Of a stretch of DNA of 64,000 nt, positions 9,321-18,741 are shown one piece after another (position 1 is the stretch's first letter; the number at the start of each line of letters is the position of its first letter). The position numbers were made by a program, and so were the translations under genes. The notes beneath the pieces are model-generated. The model had not been told where the DNA came from. It did not search any database and saw nothing but the letters and a program-made list of their open reading frames with translations. The stretch covers positions 39,059 through 103,058 of the forward strand of contig NW_005201403.1 of NCBI RefSeq assembly GCF_000372725.1, written 5' to 3'. The stretch comes from Emiliania huxleyi CCMP1516 (taxonomy: Eukaryota > Haptophyta > Isochrysidales > Noelaerhabdaceae).

Positions 9321-11140
9321 ATGTGCAGAGAGCCCCCTCCGCAGGGCCCGCTCATCGCCCAGTCCCGCCGCGGCTTGCGCGGGGCCTGTGCACAGCGGCT
9401 GCGCGATGTGGGCGACCTGCGCCCGGTCCTCCTCGTCGTGGTCGGCATTGCTGCTGCGCATGTGACGGCGACGCAGCTGACGACCGAGTGCCTCCGGCAT
9501 TCGGAGCGCCTCACCACGCCCCTGCTCCTTTGGGCGTCCACGTGCTCCAACCTCCTTCTCGGCGCGCCGCTCCTCGCCTGGCGCGCTCGCGCGAGGGGCG
9601 GCGCCAAGCCGCTCCTCGGCGCGTGGGATGCGCGGCCTCGCCAGCTCGCCCTCGCCGTCGCGCCCTTCTTTGTGCTCTATCTGGGTGCAAACGGCCTCTA
9701 CATTGCCGCGCTGGCCTCGCTCTCGCCGCCGCTCGTCGTCTCAATCTTCTCGACCACGCCCGCCCTCGTGGCGCTCCTGTCCGTCCCACTGCTCGGCCGC
9801 CCGCTGCGCGCGCTCGCCGTCGCCGCCGTCGCCTGCTCGACGGTTGGCGTGGTCCTCGTCGCGCAGCCGTGGGCAGCGGGCGGGCGGGCATCTTCGCTGA
9901 ATAGCACCTCCGCTGAAGCAGCATCAGGGGAGGGCGGCGCGGCGGGGCTGGGCGCGGCGAGCGTGGCCGCGGCGAGCGTGGCTGGCGCGGCGGGCTGCGC
10001 GGCGCTGTACAAGGTCCTCTTCCGCAGGCTGTTTGGCGACGTCCCTCCTCCGGCGCTGCTCTTCTTCCTCGTGACGCTCGGAGGGTGCGGGCCTCTGGTA
10101 GCAGAGCACTTGTCTTAGCTCTGTAGTGAGCTCCTCGTCCTCGTGCCGCTCGGAGGGTGCGGGCCTCTGGTAGCAGAGCACTTGTCTTAGCTCTGTAGTG
10201 AGCTCCTCGTCCTCGTGCCGCTCGGAGGGTGCGGGCCTCTGGTAGCAGAGCACTTGTCTTAGCTCTGTAGTGAGCTCCTCGTCCTCGTGCCGCTCGGAGG
10301 GTGCGGGCCTCTGGTAGCAGAGCACTTGTCTTAGCTCTGTAGTGAGCTCCTCGTCCTCGTGCCGCTCGGAGGGTGCGGGCCTCTGGTAGCAGAGCACTTG
10401 TCTTAGCTCTGTAGTGAGCTCCTCGTCCTCGTGCCGCTCGGAGGGTGCGGGCCTCTGGTAGCAGAGCACTTGTCTTAGCTCTGTAGTGAGCTCCTCGTCC
10501 TCGTGCCGCTCGGAGGGTGCGGGCCTCTGGTAGCAGAGCACTTGTCTTAGCTCTGTAGTGAGCTCCTCGTCCTCGTGCCGCTCGGAGGGTGCGGGCCTCT
10601 GGTAGCAGAGCACTTGTCTTAGCTCTGTAGTGAGCTCCTCGTCCTCGTGCCGCTCGGAGGGTGCGGCGCCGCGTGTGCTCTGCTAGGCCCTGCCGGAGGC
10701 TCCTCTGAGCCTTCGAGGAGCCTCCCCGCAGGTATGGCCTCGTGTGCGGCACGGCCCTCCTCTCCGCCCTCCAGCCGAGCTGGCCCTCCGACCTCGCGTC
10801 GGCCGGAGGGGGAGGCGCCCTGCTCCTCGCCGGCCGGGCCGCCGCCGACGTCGCCTTCAACCTCCTCATCGCCCTCGGCCTCTCGCTCACCCACCCCCTC
10901 TTCATCTCGATCGGGACCCTCCTCTCGACGCCCCTCGCCCTCGTGCTCGCGTCGCTGCTGCACGCGCCTCCGCCGTCGCCCGCCGCGGCGGTCGGCATCG
11001 CTGGCATCGCGATCGGCTTCTGCCTGCTCCTCGCCGACGAGGTCCGCAGCCCGCCACCCGCCGCCGAGGACGGGGAGGCGGCGAGCTGCGGAGGAAGCGG
11101 GGGTGAGGCGGGGGAGCAACGCGCGAGAACGAGGAGCTGA
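9321..11140 (+). CDS. SLC35F3/F4-like drug/metabolite transporter (EamA fold)
   Basis: Exons 9321-10084 and 10732-11140 join in frame (1173 nt, 390 residues) across a 647-bp GT-AG intron. The first exon has several hydrophobic helices (RPVLLVVVGIAAAHV, APFFVLYLGANGLYIAAL, ALVALLSVPLL) and GCAALYKVLFRRLFG, the xALYKVLF motif of SLC35F3/F4. The second has AADVAFNLLIALG, THPLFISIGTLLSTPLA and a last helix GIAGIAIGFCLLLADE. Family members are membrane carriers; human SLC35F3 is a putative thiamine transporter, but substrate cannot be read here. ATG 9321 is the first in frame. The intron holds eight 72-bp repeats that each repeat the donor site. The C-terminus is acidic and low-complexity. Confidence 0.72.
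10081..10680 (+). repeat. 72-bp tandem repeat x8 in the transporter intron
   Basis: The unit begins GAGGGTGCGGGCCTCTGG and recurs at 10081, 10153, 10225, 10297, 10369, 10441, 10513 and 10585, with a ninth partial copy at 10657. Copies are essentially identical. Each starts with the exon-1 edge plus donor (GGAGG|GTGCGG), so the array is a duplication across the 5' splice site. A minus-strand frame through the array (24-residue repeats) is a by-product of the period being divisible by three. Confidence 0.9.
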
Positions 11141-11206
11141 TGAAGATCGTGTCCTATTGCGTTTGTTTTCTTTCTCCGTATTCTTTCGGCACACCGCTTT
11201 CTTTTT

Positions 11207-11395
11207 CGTGTTAGTGCCAGTGCGCGCCAGTCCCGTGCCCAAAAGAAAGAAAGTTTTGAAAACAGTAACAGACACAACCCCAAGGCGCCAGGCCCAGGGA
11301 GGCAGGAGGGAGATGGGAGGACGGCATGCCGCCACCACACAGGGATTTTAAGGAGAGGAGTGTGGTGCTAGCCGTCGCCCACCCTAACCCTTGGG
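11207..11395 (+). repeat. Dispersed repeat D1, fullest copy (upstream of ECI gene)
   Basis: Order of blocks: GTGCGCGCCAGTCCCGTGCC, a GAAAGAAAG tract, CCCAAGG/GGGAGG, GATGGGAGGACGGCATGCCG, CCACCACACAGGGATTTTAA, GGAGAGGAGTGTGGTGCTAG, CCGTCGCCCACC. The same blocks recur, complete or partial, at 17040-17125, 27868-27945, 29795-29845, 38330-38430 and 40863-40925, and in reverse at 53015-53130. This copy ends 61 bp before the start codon at 11457. Confidence 0.85.
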
Positions 11396-11456
11396 CGTCT
11401 GCCTCTTTCTATCTCTTGCTGGCGTCGCGGAATTCTTTTTCTCCAACCGGGCAAGA

Positions 11457-12598
11457 ATGCTGGTCCGGCAACGCCCTCGCACGTTCGGCCCTCGATGCGG
11501 TCGCTTCACACGCGTGTCGTCCACACGTTTTCGTGCCCGCTCGCTCGCGAGCTCCGCCGCGGCCCAGCCTCTCGCCAAGTCGGCCCTCATCGTGAGCAAG
11601 GCCGACGGCATGGCCTCGGTGTCGCTGAACCACCGTCCCGTCAACGCCCTGACCCAAGGCGTGTGCGAGGAGCTGCGGCAGTGCCTCGGCGAGCTGGAGG
11701 CCGACCCGCAGGTGCGAGGCCTCCTCCTCGGGTCGGCGCTCCCCGGCCTCTTCTCGGCCGGCCTCGACCTGCACGCGTTCCACAAGCCCGACCCCGACGC
11801 CCTCGCCGACTACTGGACGGCGGTGCAGGAGCTGTGGCTGGCGCTCTGGACGAGCGACCTCGCCACCGTCGCCGCCATCTCGGGCCACTGTCCCGCGGGA
11901 GGCTGCATGGTCGCGCTGGCCTGCGACGCCCGCGTCATGGTCGAGGGCTCCTACGGCATCGGCCTCAACGAGGCGCGGCGGCGCCGCCCGCCGCTCGCCG
12001 AGGCGCCGCACAGAGCGCCCGCCCCGCCCGCGCCTCAGGCGCAGCTCGGGATAGCCCCGCCGCCCTGGCTCTCGTCGATGCTGCTGGGCAGGGTGGGCGC
12101 CTCGCGCGGGGAGAGGCTGCTGGTGCTCGGCGAGCTGCTGCGCCCGGCGGAGGCGGCGGAGCTCGGGCTCGTGGACGAGGTGCGCGCCTCCATCCTCTCT
12201 TCGGAGGGGCAGGGAGACCCACCCAGGCCGCCGCCCAACCAGGCTCGTGCCTCCCCTCTGCAGGTGGCTCCCCTCTCCGGCCTCTCCAACGCGGCGACAC
12301 GCAAGCTGGCAGAGCTGCTCGCCCTCCCAGAGAGCGGGCGACGCGCCCCGACGCGCAGCCGCGCCCTCGCACCGCCCTCACTCACGCACGCCCCGCCGCA
12401 CGCCCCACCCGGCGCAGGCGCGTCGCGCTCAAGCGGCAGCTGCGCACGCCCGCCGCCACCGCGCTCCGCGAGGCGCAGTCGGAGGACCTCGACGAGTTCA
12501 TCCACAACGTCAGCCAGCCGGACACGCAGGCGGCGCTCGGGGCGTACCTCGCGTCGCTCCGCGCCGCCAAGGAGCGAGCTAAGGACGGAGGTGCGTGA
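11457..12598 (+). CDS. ECI1: Mitochondrial-type enoyl-CoA delta isomerase 1
   Basis: Four exons, 11457-11972, 12039-12179, 12264-12337 and 12418-12598, give 303 residues, about the length of human ECI1. The introns are 66 bp (GC-AG), 84 bp (GT-AG) and 80 bp (GC-AG), all in phase. Residues ~1-45 are Arg/Ser-rich without acids, like a mitochondrial presequence. The crotonase core is clear: LFSAGLDLHAF, YWTAVQELWLALW, AAISGHCPAGGCMVAL (oxyanion-hole glycine region), YGIGLNEAQLGI and AAELGLVDEV. The C-terminal helix is ALREAQSEDLDEFIHNVSQ. The enzyme shifts cis-3/trans-3 double bonds to trans-2 during beta-oxidation of unsaturated fatty acids. A plastid or peroxisomal location cannot be excluded. 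D1 lies just upstream and probably forms part of the promoter or leader. Confidence 0.88.
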
Positions 12599-12992
12599 CA
12601 GAGAGGGGGATTTCTATACGTGGAGTGTTTTGTGTGAGCGAGAGTGATGACAGTGAGTGCGAGTCGGAGTAGGCCCCCAAAAGCCTAAATTGTAAATAGA
12701 AGTTAGAACGCGGTCTTGCCACCAGAAAACAACCCGTCAACTGTACACGCTACTTTCTCGCGTCTCGGCACTCGGGAGAGGAGAGAGTTGTTTGTCGTCT
12801 CCGTCTGCCGGCACTATCCTACGGTCCACGGTGAACCACGCTTGGCCTGTGCGCAGTCGTGCGAAACTAGGGCATGGAGTGATTCGGAAGTTAATTCTTT
12901 TCGCCGCCTCGGCGTCGGCCGGCGCTCTATAATCGGCCCGTTGCTCCTCTGCGAGCTGCTATCGACGGCCATCAGCCCACACGTGAACATTC
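12599..12992. promoter_or_regulatory. Intergenic, ECI1 3' flank and VTA1 promoter
   Basis: About 390 bp between two plus-strand genes. No gene, repeat or clear core-promoter motif was found; a short TATAATCGG occurs at 12928-12936. Confidence 0.35.
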
Positions 12993-14251
12993 ATGGCAGC
13001 CCCACCCGCCTCACTCAAGGCCATCAAGCCCTATCTCGATCGCGGCTCGGAGATCAAGGCGCGGGACCCGATCGTCGCCTACCACTGCCGCCTCTACGCG
13101 CTGCAGGTGCGCCGGCTGGACAGCGCACAGATCCGCGTCCTCACCGCCACCCCGCCTGTCCGTATCTCTCTCTGTAGGAGGCGATGCGGCTGCGATCGAC
13201 GGTGCCCAAGGAGGACATGGTTTATGTTCTCGGGCTGATGGATGATCTCGAAAAGGAGTGCCGCCTGCCGCGTGCCCCGGCGTGACAGCAGCGGTTCCCA
13301 GCCCATCGCACCCTTGCACAACAGGAGAAGGCTGGCTTGGGCGACCTCGACGACGCGGCCGCGGTGGTGGAGAACTTCGGTCAGGAGCTCTTCCTCAAGG
13401 CGGCTTGATAACCTTAACCCTAACCCTTGTCTCACAGCCTTGTCTCACAGCCAACCCGCCGCGCCACCATCGCGCCACGCTTTGCAGGCGGACGATGCCG
13501 ACCGGGCGGGCAAGTCGGACATGCGCACCGGCAAGGTGACCCGCCAGCCACCCTCGCGTCCAGCCCCAGCGCTAACCTCGCCGCCCCCCCCTCCCTGGGC
13601 AGGCTTTCCTGGCGGCCTGCCACGTGCTCGAGGCCTCTCCAGCCCACCGCCTCTCCAGCCCACCGCCTCTCCAGCCCACCGCCTCTCCAGCCCACCGCCT
13701 CTCCAGCCCACCGCCTCTCCAGCCCACCGCCTCTCCAGCCCACCGCCTCTCCAGCCCACCGCCTCTCCAGCCCACCGCCTCTCCAGCCCACCGCCTCTCC
13801 AGCCCACCGCCTCTCCAGCCCACCGCCTCTCCAGCCCACCGCCTCTCCAGCCACCGCCTCTCCAGCCCACCGCCTCTCCAGCCCACCGCCTCTCCAGCCC
13901 ACCGCCTCTCCAGCCCACCGCCTCTCCAGCCCACCGCCTCTCCAGCCCACCGCCTCTCCAGCCCACCGCCTCTCCAGCCCACCGCCTCTCCAGCCCACCG
14001 CCTCTCCAGCCCACCGCCTCTCCAGCCCACCGCCTCTCCAGCCCACCGGCCATCTCTCCGCAACGGCGCCTCAAACCCAGCGCCCGAGGCCGCTGCCTCC
14101 CGCAGGCGTGCAAGCAGTTTGGAGAGCTGCCGCTCGACCTCGAGGAAAAGATCAAGTACGCAAAGGCGCGACGGAGCCGAGATGCAGCCGAGATCAGACA
14201 AGATCAAGCAAAACGTGGCAACAGCTCTGACGCCATTCTCTCTTTCTCATG

Positions 14252-14318
<67 letters not shown>

Positions 14319-14331
14319 ACTCACTCACTCA

Positions 14332-14424
<93 letters not shown>

Positions 14425-15470
14425 GCACGCACGCACGCACACGTGCTGAAGTCTCTTTCTGCTCCGCCGCCACTCTGCCTCTCGCCCCGCCGCAGGTGCG
14501 CTTCGTCAAGATTGCAAAGGCGACGAAGGAGGGTCGCCCAGTCACTCCGCCGCCCGGCACCGAGCCCCCCGTCGCAGCAGACGCCTCTTCGGACCCCGTC
14601 GGCGCGCCTCGCCCCAGCCCACCACTGCCTCCGCCAGCAGTCTCGCCGCCACGGCCTGATGTCGCCCGCAACTCGCCACCCCGCGCCACCTCCGCCGCCG
14701 CGGCGCCTCCCCCCTCCCTCGCGCCCAAGGCGCTCCTGCCGCCGCCTCAGGCGACCCGGACCCGCCGCCACCCGACTACCCGCCTCCGCCTCCGCCCGGT
14801 GCAAGCCTCCGCCTTCGACTGCCCGCCACTGCGCCGCCTCCCCCGCGCCTCTGACCTCCGCCCCTCGTGCCCCCCCCCCGCCCAGGCGACGCGCCGCCCT
14901 CGTACCTCTCGCTGCCCGAGGCGCCTCCCTCCGGGAGAGGGAGCTACGACGCGCTGCCGCCGCCCCCGCCGGTCCCAAACCTGCCGGGTGCGCCGCGCCG
15001 CCGCCGCAAGAGCGCTTAAAGCCACCGCCCCTACCCATCGGCCCCTCCCGTGCTTCCCCCCCCCCCCCCTTCTAGAAACGCCGAGTGCGCGCGGGTCCTC
15101 CGCTCTGCCGGGCGGCTTGCCGTCGCCGCACCAGTCTCGCGCCCGCCCCCGAACCCGACCGCTGTCTGCCGCTCCGTGTAGGCACGCCGGGCAGCTCGGT
15201 GCCGCCGGTGCCGCCGTACAATTTTGCAGCGCCGCCCCCGCTGCAGAGCGGCTTCAAGCCGACGGCATCGCAGACGCGGGAGGCGAGGCGGGCGGGTGCA
15301 GCTGCGGCGCCTCGGGAGGGCGTCCGGACGCCGCGTGGCATCGCTTGTAGGCGATCGGGCTCTGCCAGTCCGCCATCTCGGCACTCCAGTTCCGGGACCA
15401 CGAGACGGCGGTCAGCACGCTCTCCGCCGCGATCGGCCTTTTGTGCTCGGGCGCGCCGCCGCCGGCGTGA
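12993..15470 (+). CDS. VTA1: VTA1/LIP5, ESCRT-III/Vps4 regulator
   Basis: The N-terminal MIT-type region is spread over exons 12993-13106, 13178-13273, 13325-13399, 13488-13535, 13603-13632, 14106-14165 and 14496 onward. It reads ARDPIVAYHCRLYALQ, VYVLGLMDDLEKE, VVENFGQELFLK, ADDADRAGKSDMR, FGELPLDLEEKIKYAK and VRFVKIAKATKEGRPVTPP, in the same order as LIP5. A long Pro-rich linker follows, with further small introns not fully resolved; PPYNFAAPPPLQSGFKP lies near 15210. The last exon (15351-15470) is the VSL dimer region AIGLCQSAISALQF / HETAVSTLSAAIGLL. VTA1 stimulates the Vps4 ATPase in multivesicular-body sorting. Most introns start with GC; the exon-2 donor is either CGT|GC (13274) or AAG|GA (13256). 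Introns carry a 16-bp minisatellite, TAACCC units and TC/AC microsatellites. Confidence 0.85.
13400..13487 (+). repeat. VTA1 intron 3: telomere-type remnant plus duplicated CTTGTCTCACAG
   Basis: The intron begins AAG|GCGGCTTG, then TAACCTTAACCCTAACCC, followed by CTTGTCTCACAG twice in tandem and the real acceptor TTTGCAG|GCGGAC. The doubled block would each serve as an acceptor. It is a degenerate relative of the TTAGGG-filled introns elsewhere. Confidence 0.6.
13633..14049 (+). repeat. 16-bp minisatellite, about 26 copies (VTA1 intron 5)
   Basis: The unit is CCTCTCCAGCCCACCG, nearly invariant except for one copy about 13848-13862 that lost bases. It starts directly at the donor (GAG|GCCTCTCC) and fills most of the intron to the acceptor at 14105. 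Each unit contains a CTCCAG acceptor-like string and a GC donor-like string. Confidence 0.9.
14249..14443 (+). repeat. Compound microsatellite (TC)n-(ACTC)n-(AC)n
   Basis: About 32 TC units, several ACTC units, about 43 AC units and a short ACGC tail lie inside VTA1 intron 6. Confidence 0.95.
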
Positions 15471-16084
15471 TGGAGCGCCCAAGCCGGGCGGCAGGCAGCT
15501 CAATAGCTCGCGGCAATCCACGCACCGCGCCGTTTGGCCGCCGAAGAGAGGTAGAGAGCGTCGCCGAGACTGTTTGCCCCGAGCTCCCGACACCAAGGGG
15601 TCTGTGCAGATTTGGTGTGTCGTGTGAGCCAGGGTGAGAGGCGTGGTATGGTTCTCGTGCGTGTGCGTCGCACCTCTTTAAGGTTCTTCGCACTTCGGGC
15701 CCCGCTTTAGCGCTTTAAAGGGGGACGAACCGAACCACCTCTGCCCGGCCCCTAGAAGTAGAACCCCACCGCCCACCCCGCGACCCCACGTAAGGGCTAT
15801 AAGGGGTAAGGCCCAGAGGTGTGGCCTACGGCTTTACGCTAGGCCCTAGCCCTAGGGCATCACAGAGAAGGGACCAAGAAGAAGACAAGTCCAGTCTGAG
15901 CCATAAAGCCCATGTCTTCGCCCCCGAAGGTCGCGTTCAAATGCCCGGAACCTACGGCCGTCTAGACACTAGAGTGGTGTCCGGCCGGCGCGATCACCGA
16001 GCTGTGACGCTCAGGGAAGTGCGGTGATCTCAGGCCCAGTGAGGCAGTGCATCCGACTATCCCTGATCATCGGCTGAACTGAGC

Positions 16085-16890
16085 CCTGGCTGTCAGGCTG
16101 TCAGGTGCTTCAGGTGATCTGTCGGTCTGTCGGGCAGCTGTCAGGCACTGCCAGGTGCCTCTGTCAGACCAGCTGTCACAGGTGCTGTCAGTGCTGTCAG
16201 GTGCTGTCGGGTGCGTGTCTGACAGTCGAGGTGATCTGTAGCTGTCGGGTGCTGTCGGAGCTGTCGGGTGTTGCTGCCAGACGCTGTCGGAGCTGTCGGA
16301 GCTGTCAGGCTGCTGCTGCTGTCAGACGTTGGGCTGTTGCTGTCGGGTGCTGTCAGGTGGTGCTATCGGGGTGCTGTCAGGCTCTGACACACACCAGCCA
16401 CACTTATAACACTATCAGGAGGAGACCAGCAGGACTCTACTACACATACTCTAGCCTCTACTCTGCCTCCTACGGCGTGATCACGCCGGCGGCGGCGGCC
16501 GCCTGGGGAGCGCAGATGGCGGCGCAGGCGCAGGCGGCGGCGGCGGCACAGACGGCGGCGGCCACCCCCACCCAGACGCCGTAGGCATATGGCTGTAGGG
16601 CCCCTGAAGAGTTAGGCACAAGAAAGAGGCTCTACGGGGTCTCTGTACGGTCTGTGCTGCTGTCGGGCTGTCAGCGCTGCTGTCAGGCCACTGTGTGCTG
16701 TCGGGCTGTCAGGCAGCTGTCAGGCTGTCACGTTAGGGCCTGACAGCGACGGGTCACCTCGACTGTCAGACTCTACTGTCAGGCTGTCAGATACGTGCTG
16801 TCAGGCTGTCAGAGAAAGTGCTGTCAGCGCTGTCAGGCTGTCGGGCACTGTCAGGCGCTGTCTGGGGTTTGCTGTCAGGCTGTCAGACCA
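16085..16890 (+). repeat. Degenerate CTGTCAGG / CTGTCGGG repeat array
   Basis: Dozens of imperfect copies of a ~9-10 bp unit around GCTGTCAGG occur in two blocks (about 16085-16385 and 16650-16890), separated by ~260 bp of other sequence. Spacing is irregular, so this is an eroded satellite rather than a clean tandem array. Confidence 0.75.
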
Positions 16891-17039
16891 GGGCTTCAGC
16901 GGCTGAACAAGAAGCTCCTCTTGTAGCTCGATCGGTCACACCGCCATCAATCACCGTCGACGTCTCTGCACCTCGATCCTTGTTTGTTATGCCCCCCCCC
17001 CCCCCCCTTTACACACCAGCGAGGGAGGGCGAGACGATC

Positions 17040-17125
17040 GAGGTTCCCGTAAAAGAAAGAAACCAGCCAACCCAAGGGAGGGATGGGAGGACGGCACGCC
17101 GCCACCACACAGGGATTTTAACGAG
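17040..17125 (+). repeat. Dispersed repeat D1, partial copy
   Basis: It contains AAAGAAAGAAACCAGCC, CCCAAGGGAGGGATGGGAGG, ACGGCACGCCG and CCACCACACAGGGATTTTAA, matching 11288-11350. It lies ~540 bp upstream of the next gene. Confidence 0.85.
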
Positions 17126-17537
17126 GTTCCCGTACCAGAGCCATACACACCACAGCCAGAGGCAGAGCCACGCCTCGCGCTTACGCCGCGCACCTGCCCA
17201 CCCACCTCTCACCTAACTTTCTCTGAGCTACCCCCAGTATCGTAGTCTTTGTTAGTATCGAGGTCTCGCGAGTTTTGGGGGTTCTCGGCGCCGCGACAGC
17301 GCTGCGAGCAGCGCGATGCCACGGCGCTCGGCCTGCTGAGAGAAGACGTTCCCGGACGGCAGTGAGTGACAATTTACCCGACATCAATCGTCGACGGCAA
17401 CCTCGAGAACTGCGCCTCCAAAGTCGCCCAGATTCGCCTCTCGCGGCGCGCTGAGTTAGTATCGCCGGCCGGTGCGCCAGCAGGCTCTGCTCCACAGCAG
17501 GGCATGCTTCACACCTCGTAAACCCCCCATAACCCTT

Positions 17538-17657
17538 CGGGGTTATAATATACTCTCGTGAGGCTGTGAAAGCACGCCCAACCTAGCGGATTTGGGTACT
17601 TGCCCCCAATGTCAAGTGCGTCTGTTCACAGCTCACGAGAGTAGGTTATAATAACGA
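17538..17657. repeat. ~27-bp inverted repeat directly upstream of the SDR-like gene
   Basis: The left arm has TTATAATATACTCTCGTGAG then GCTGTGAA. The right arm is TTCACAGCTCACGAGAGTAG then GTTATAATAAC. The arms pair over ~25 bp with few mismatches and flank ~55 bp. The right arm ends about 10 bp before the ATG at 17667. It may be a small foldback element or a structured promoter/leader. Confidence 0.7.
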
Positions 17658-17666
17658 CCAGGCAGC

Positions 17667-18741
17667 ATGTTGGTGGTGGGCACCATGTTGGGCACCCTCG
17701 CGGTGCTGCCCGCGCCGCGCAGCCCGTTGCTGGGCAAGCCGCGAGCCGTCGTCACCGGGGGCGACACCGGCCACTTAGTCTACGGCAAGTTGCAGCGCGC
17801 GGCGACGCTGCCGGGCACGCGACTCTCAAAGGAGCCGCAACAATCGCCAAGCAACCCAAGCACAAAAATCGCCGCCGATCCGCACTCTCGCGATTGTAGG
17901 ATCCCATCGCCGCCGTCGCGGACCAGGGCCGCCTGCGCGGCGTGCTGTGGCAGCAATTCGCCATGGCAAGCGTGCCCGGTGCCGACCAGCTCGACCTCGA
18001 GTACATAAACACTCGCCGGATCGACGGATGCCTGCTCTTCATCGACGCGACGAAACCACGCTCCGCAGCACCCGGCCTGCAGCTGCCGTTCCCCAACCCC
18101 TTCTCCTCCCTGCCCAGTCCGTTCGGCGGAGCGGCGGGTGCCGCCCCTCCGCTCGACCTCGCAGCCTTGCTCGAGGTCGCAGAGTCTCGCGGCGCCGTGC
18201 ATTGCTACGTGCTCGCCGACTCCGACGCGGCGGCGGAGAGCGGCGCGCTTCTCGAGGGCGCAGGGCGGAGCGGCGCGCTGCGCCTCACGCTGCTGGCGCC
18301 CGAGGACGGGATCGCGCTGCGCAGCACGGCCGGTTGGACGTGCGGCCAGCTCCAGGACCACGAAGGCGTGTGCTGGAGGGGCATGTCGACGTAGGGCATG
18401 CGCTAGGTCCGTCCTAGGAGCCTGCCAGGCAGCCACCCCCCGTAGGCGTGCTAGAGGGGCCGCTCGCTGTCCGGGACGCGTCGCCCGCCTTTGCGGACGG
18501 CGGCGGCGGCGGCGGGGATGGCGGCGGCGACGGCGGCTACGCCGCGGCTACGCCGCAGGCGGCGGCGGCGGCGAGGGAGCGGGCCGCGCGCGCGAGAGAG
18601 GCGGCGGCGGCGCTGCGGGCGGCGGCCGAGGGGGCGGCCGAGGGGACGGGATTCGGCGGCGGCGTGCTGCCGCGGGAGGACTTCGCCGAGTTGGCGGTGC
18701 AGACGGCGATCCGGTGCGCGCGGACGGCGCAGGAGCCTTAG
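17667..18741 (+). CDS. Atypical short-chain dehydrogenase/reductase-like (NAD(P)-binding) protein
   Basis: Exons 17667-17831, 17900-18365 and 18446-18741 total 927 nt (308 residues), in frame. Residues ~25-50 (PRAVVTGGDTGHLVYGKLQ) resemble a degenerate VTGxTGxxG nucleotide-binding start. The middle has INTRRIDGCLLFIDATK and AVHCYVLADSD, and the end has LPREDFAELAVQTAIR, the REDxAExxV helix of atypical SDRs such as plastid NAD(P)-binding proteins. LRLTLLAPEDGI stands where these proteins have xxRPGxLxxG. A conventional GxxGxxG is not visible, so catalysis is doubtful. Intron 1 fits only as AAG|GAGCC...TTGTAG|GAT, a GA-AG intron; intron 2 is GC-AG with a duplicated exon edge. A Gly/Ala-rich insert follows residue ~235. 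Function unknown. Confidence 0.5.
18362..18461 (+). repeat. Duplicated exon edge around SDR-like intron 2
   Basis: AAG|GCGTGTGCTGGAGGGGC at the donor (18363-18381) and TAG|GCGTGCTAGAGGGGC at the acceptor (18443-18461) are near copies. The intron (18366-18445) therefore equals one copy plus ~60 bp of unique filler. Confidence 0.75.

Larger units (their letters stand above)
15471..17666. other. Repeat-rich intergenic region upstream of SDR-like gene
   Basis: No confident gene. It contains the CTGTCAGG-type array (16085-16890), a D1 copy (17040-17125), a poly-C tract (16991-17006) and an inverted repeat next to the following ATG. A frame at 16440-16584 ending ATPTQTP is Ala/Gln-rich and may be a stray exon, but nothing connects to it. 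Confidence 0.5.

Noticed and set aside
9924..10613. Minus-strand ORF with eight 24-residue repeats (CYQRPAPSERHEDEELTT)
   Set aside because: It is the translation of the 72-bp intron array; the period being a multiple of three keeps it open. It overlaps conserved transporter coding sequence on the other strand.
10081..10680. CRISPR-like repeat-spacer structure
   Set aside because: The 72-bp units are identical throughout, with no variable spacers.
13633..14049. CRISPR array
   Set aside because: Units are contiguous 16-mers without spacers, in a eukaryotic gene.
13432..14155. Trp/Gly/Glu-rich or Pro/Ser-rich repeat proteins over the 16-bp array
   Set aside because: All frames through the 16-bp minisatellite are open in several phases; the segment is intronic in VTA1.
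14249..14443. Splice enhancer or promoter function for the TC/AC microsatellite
   Set aside because: Simple repeats of this kind are common and nothing in the sequence supports a specific role.
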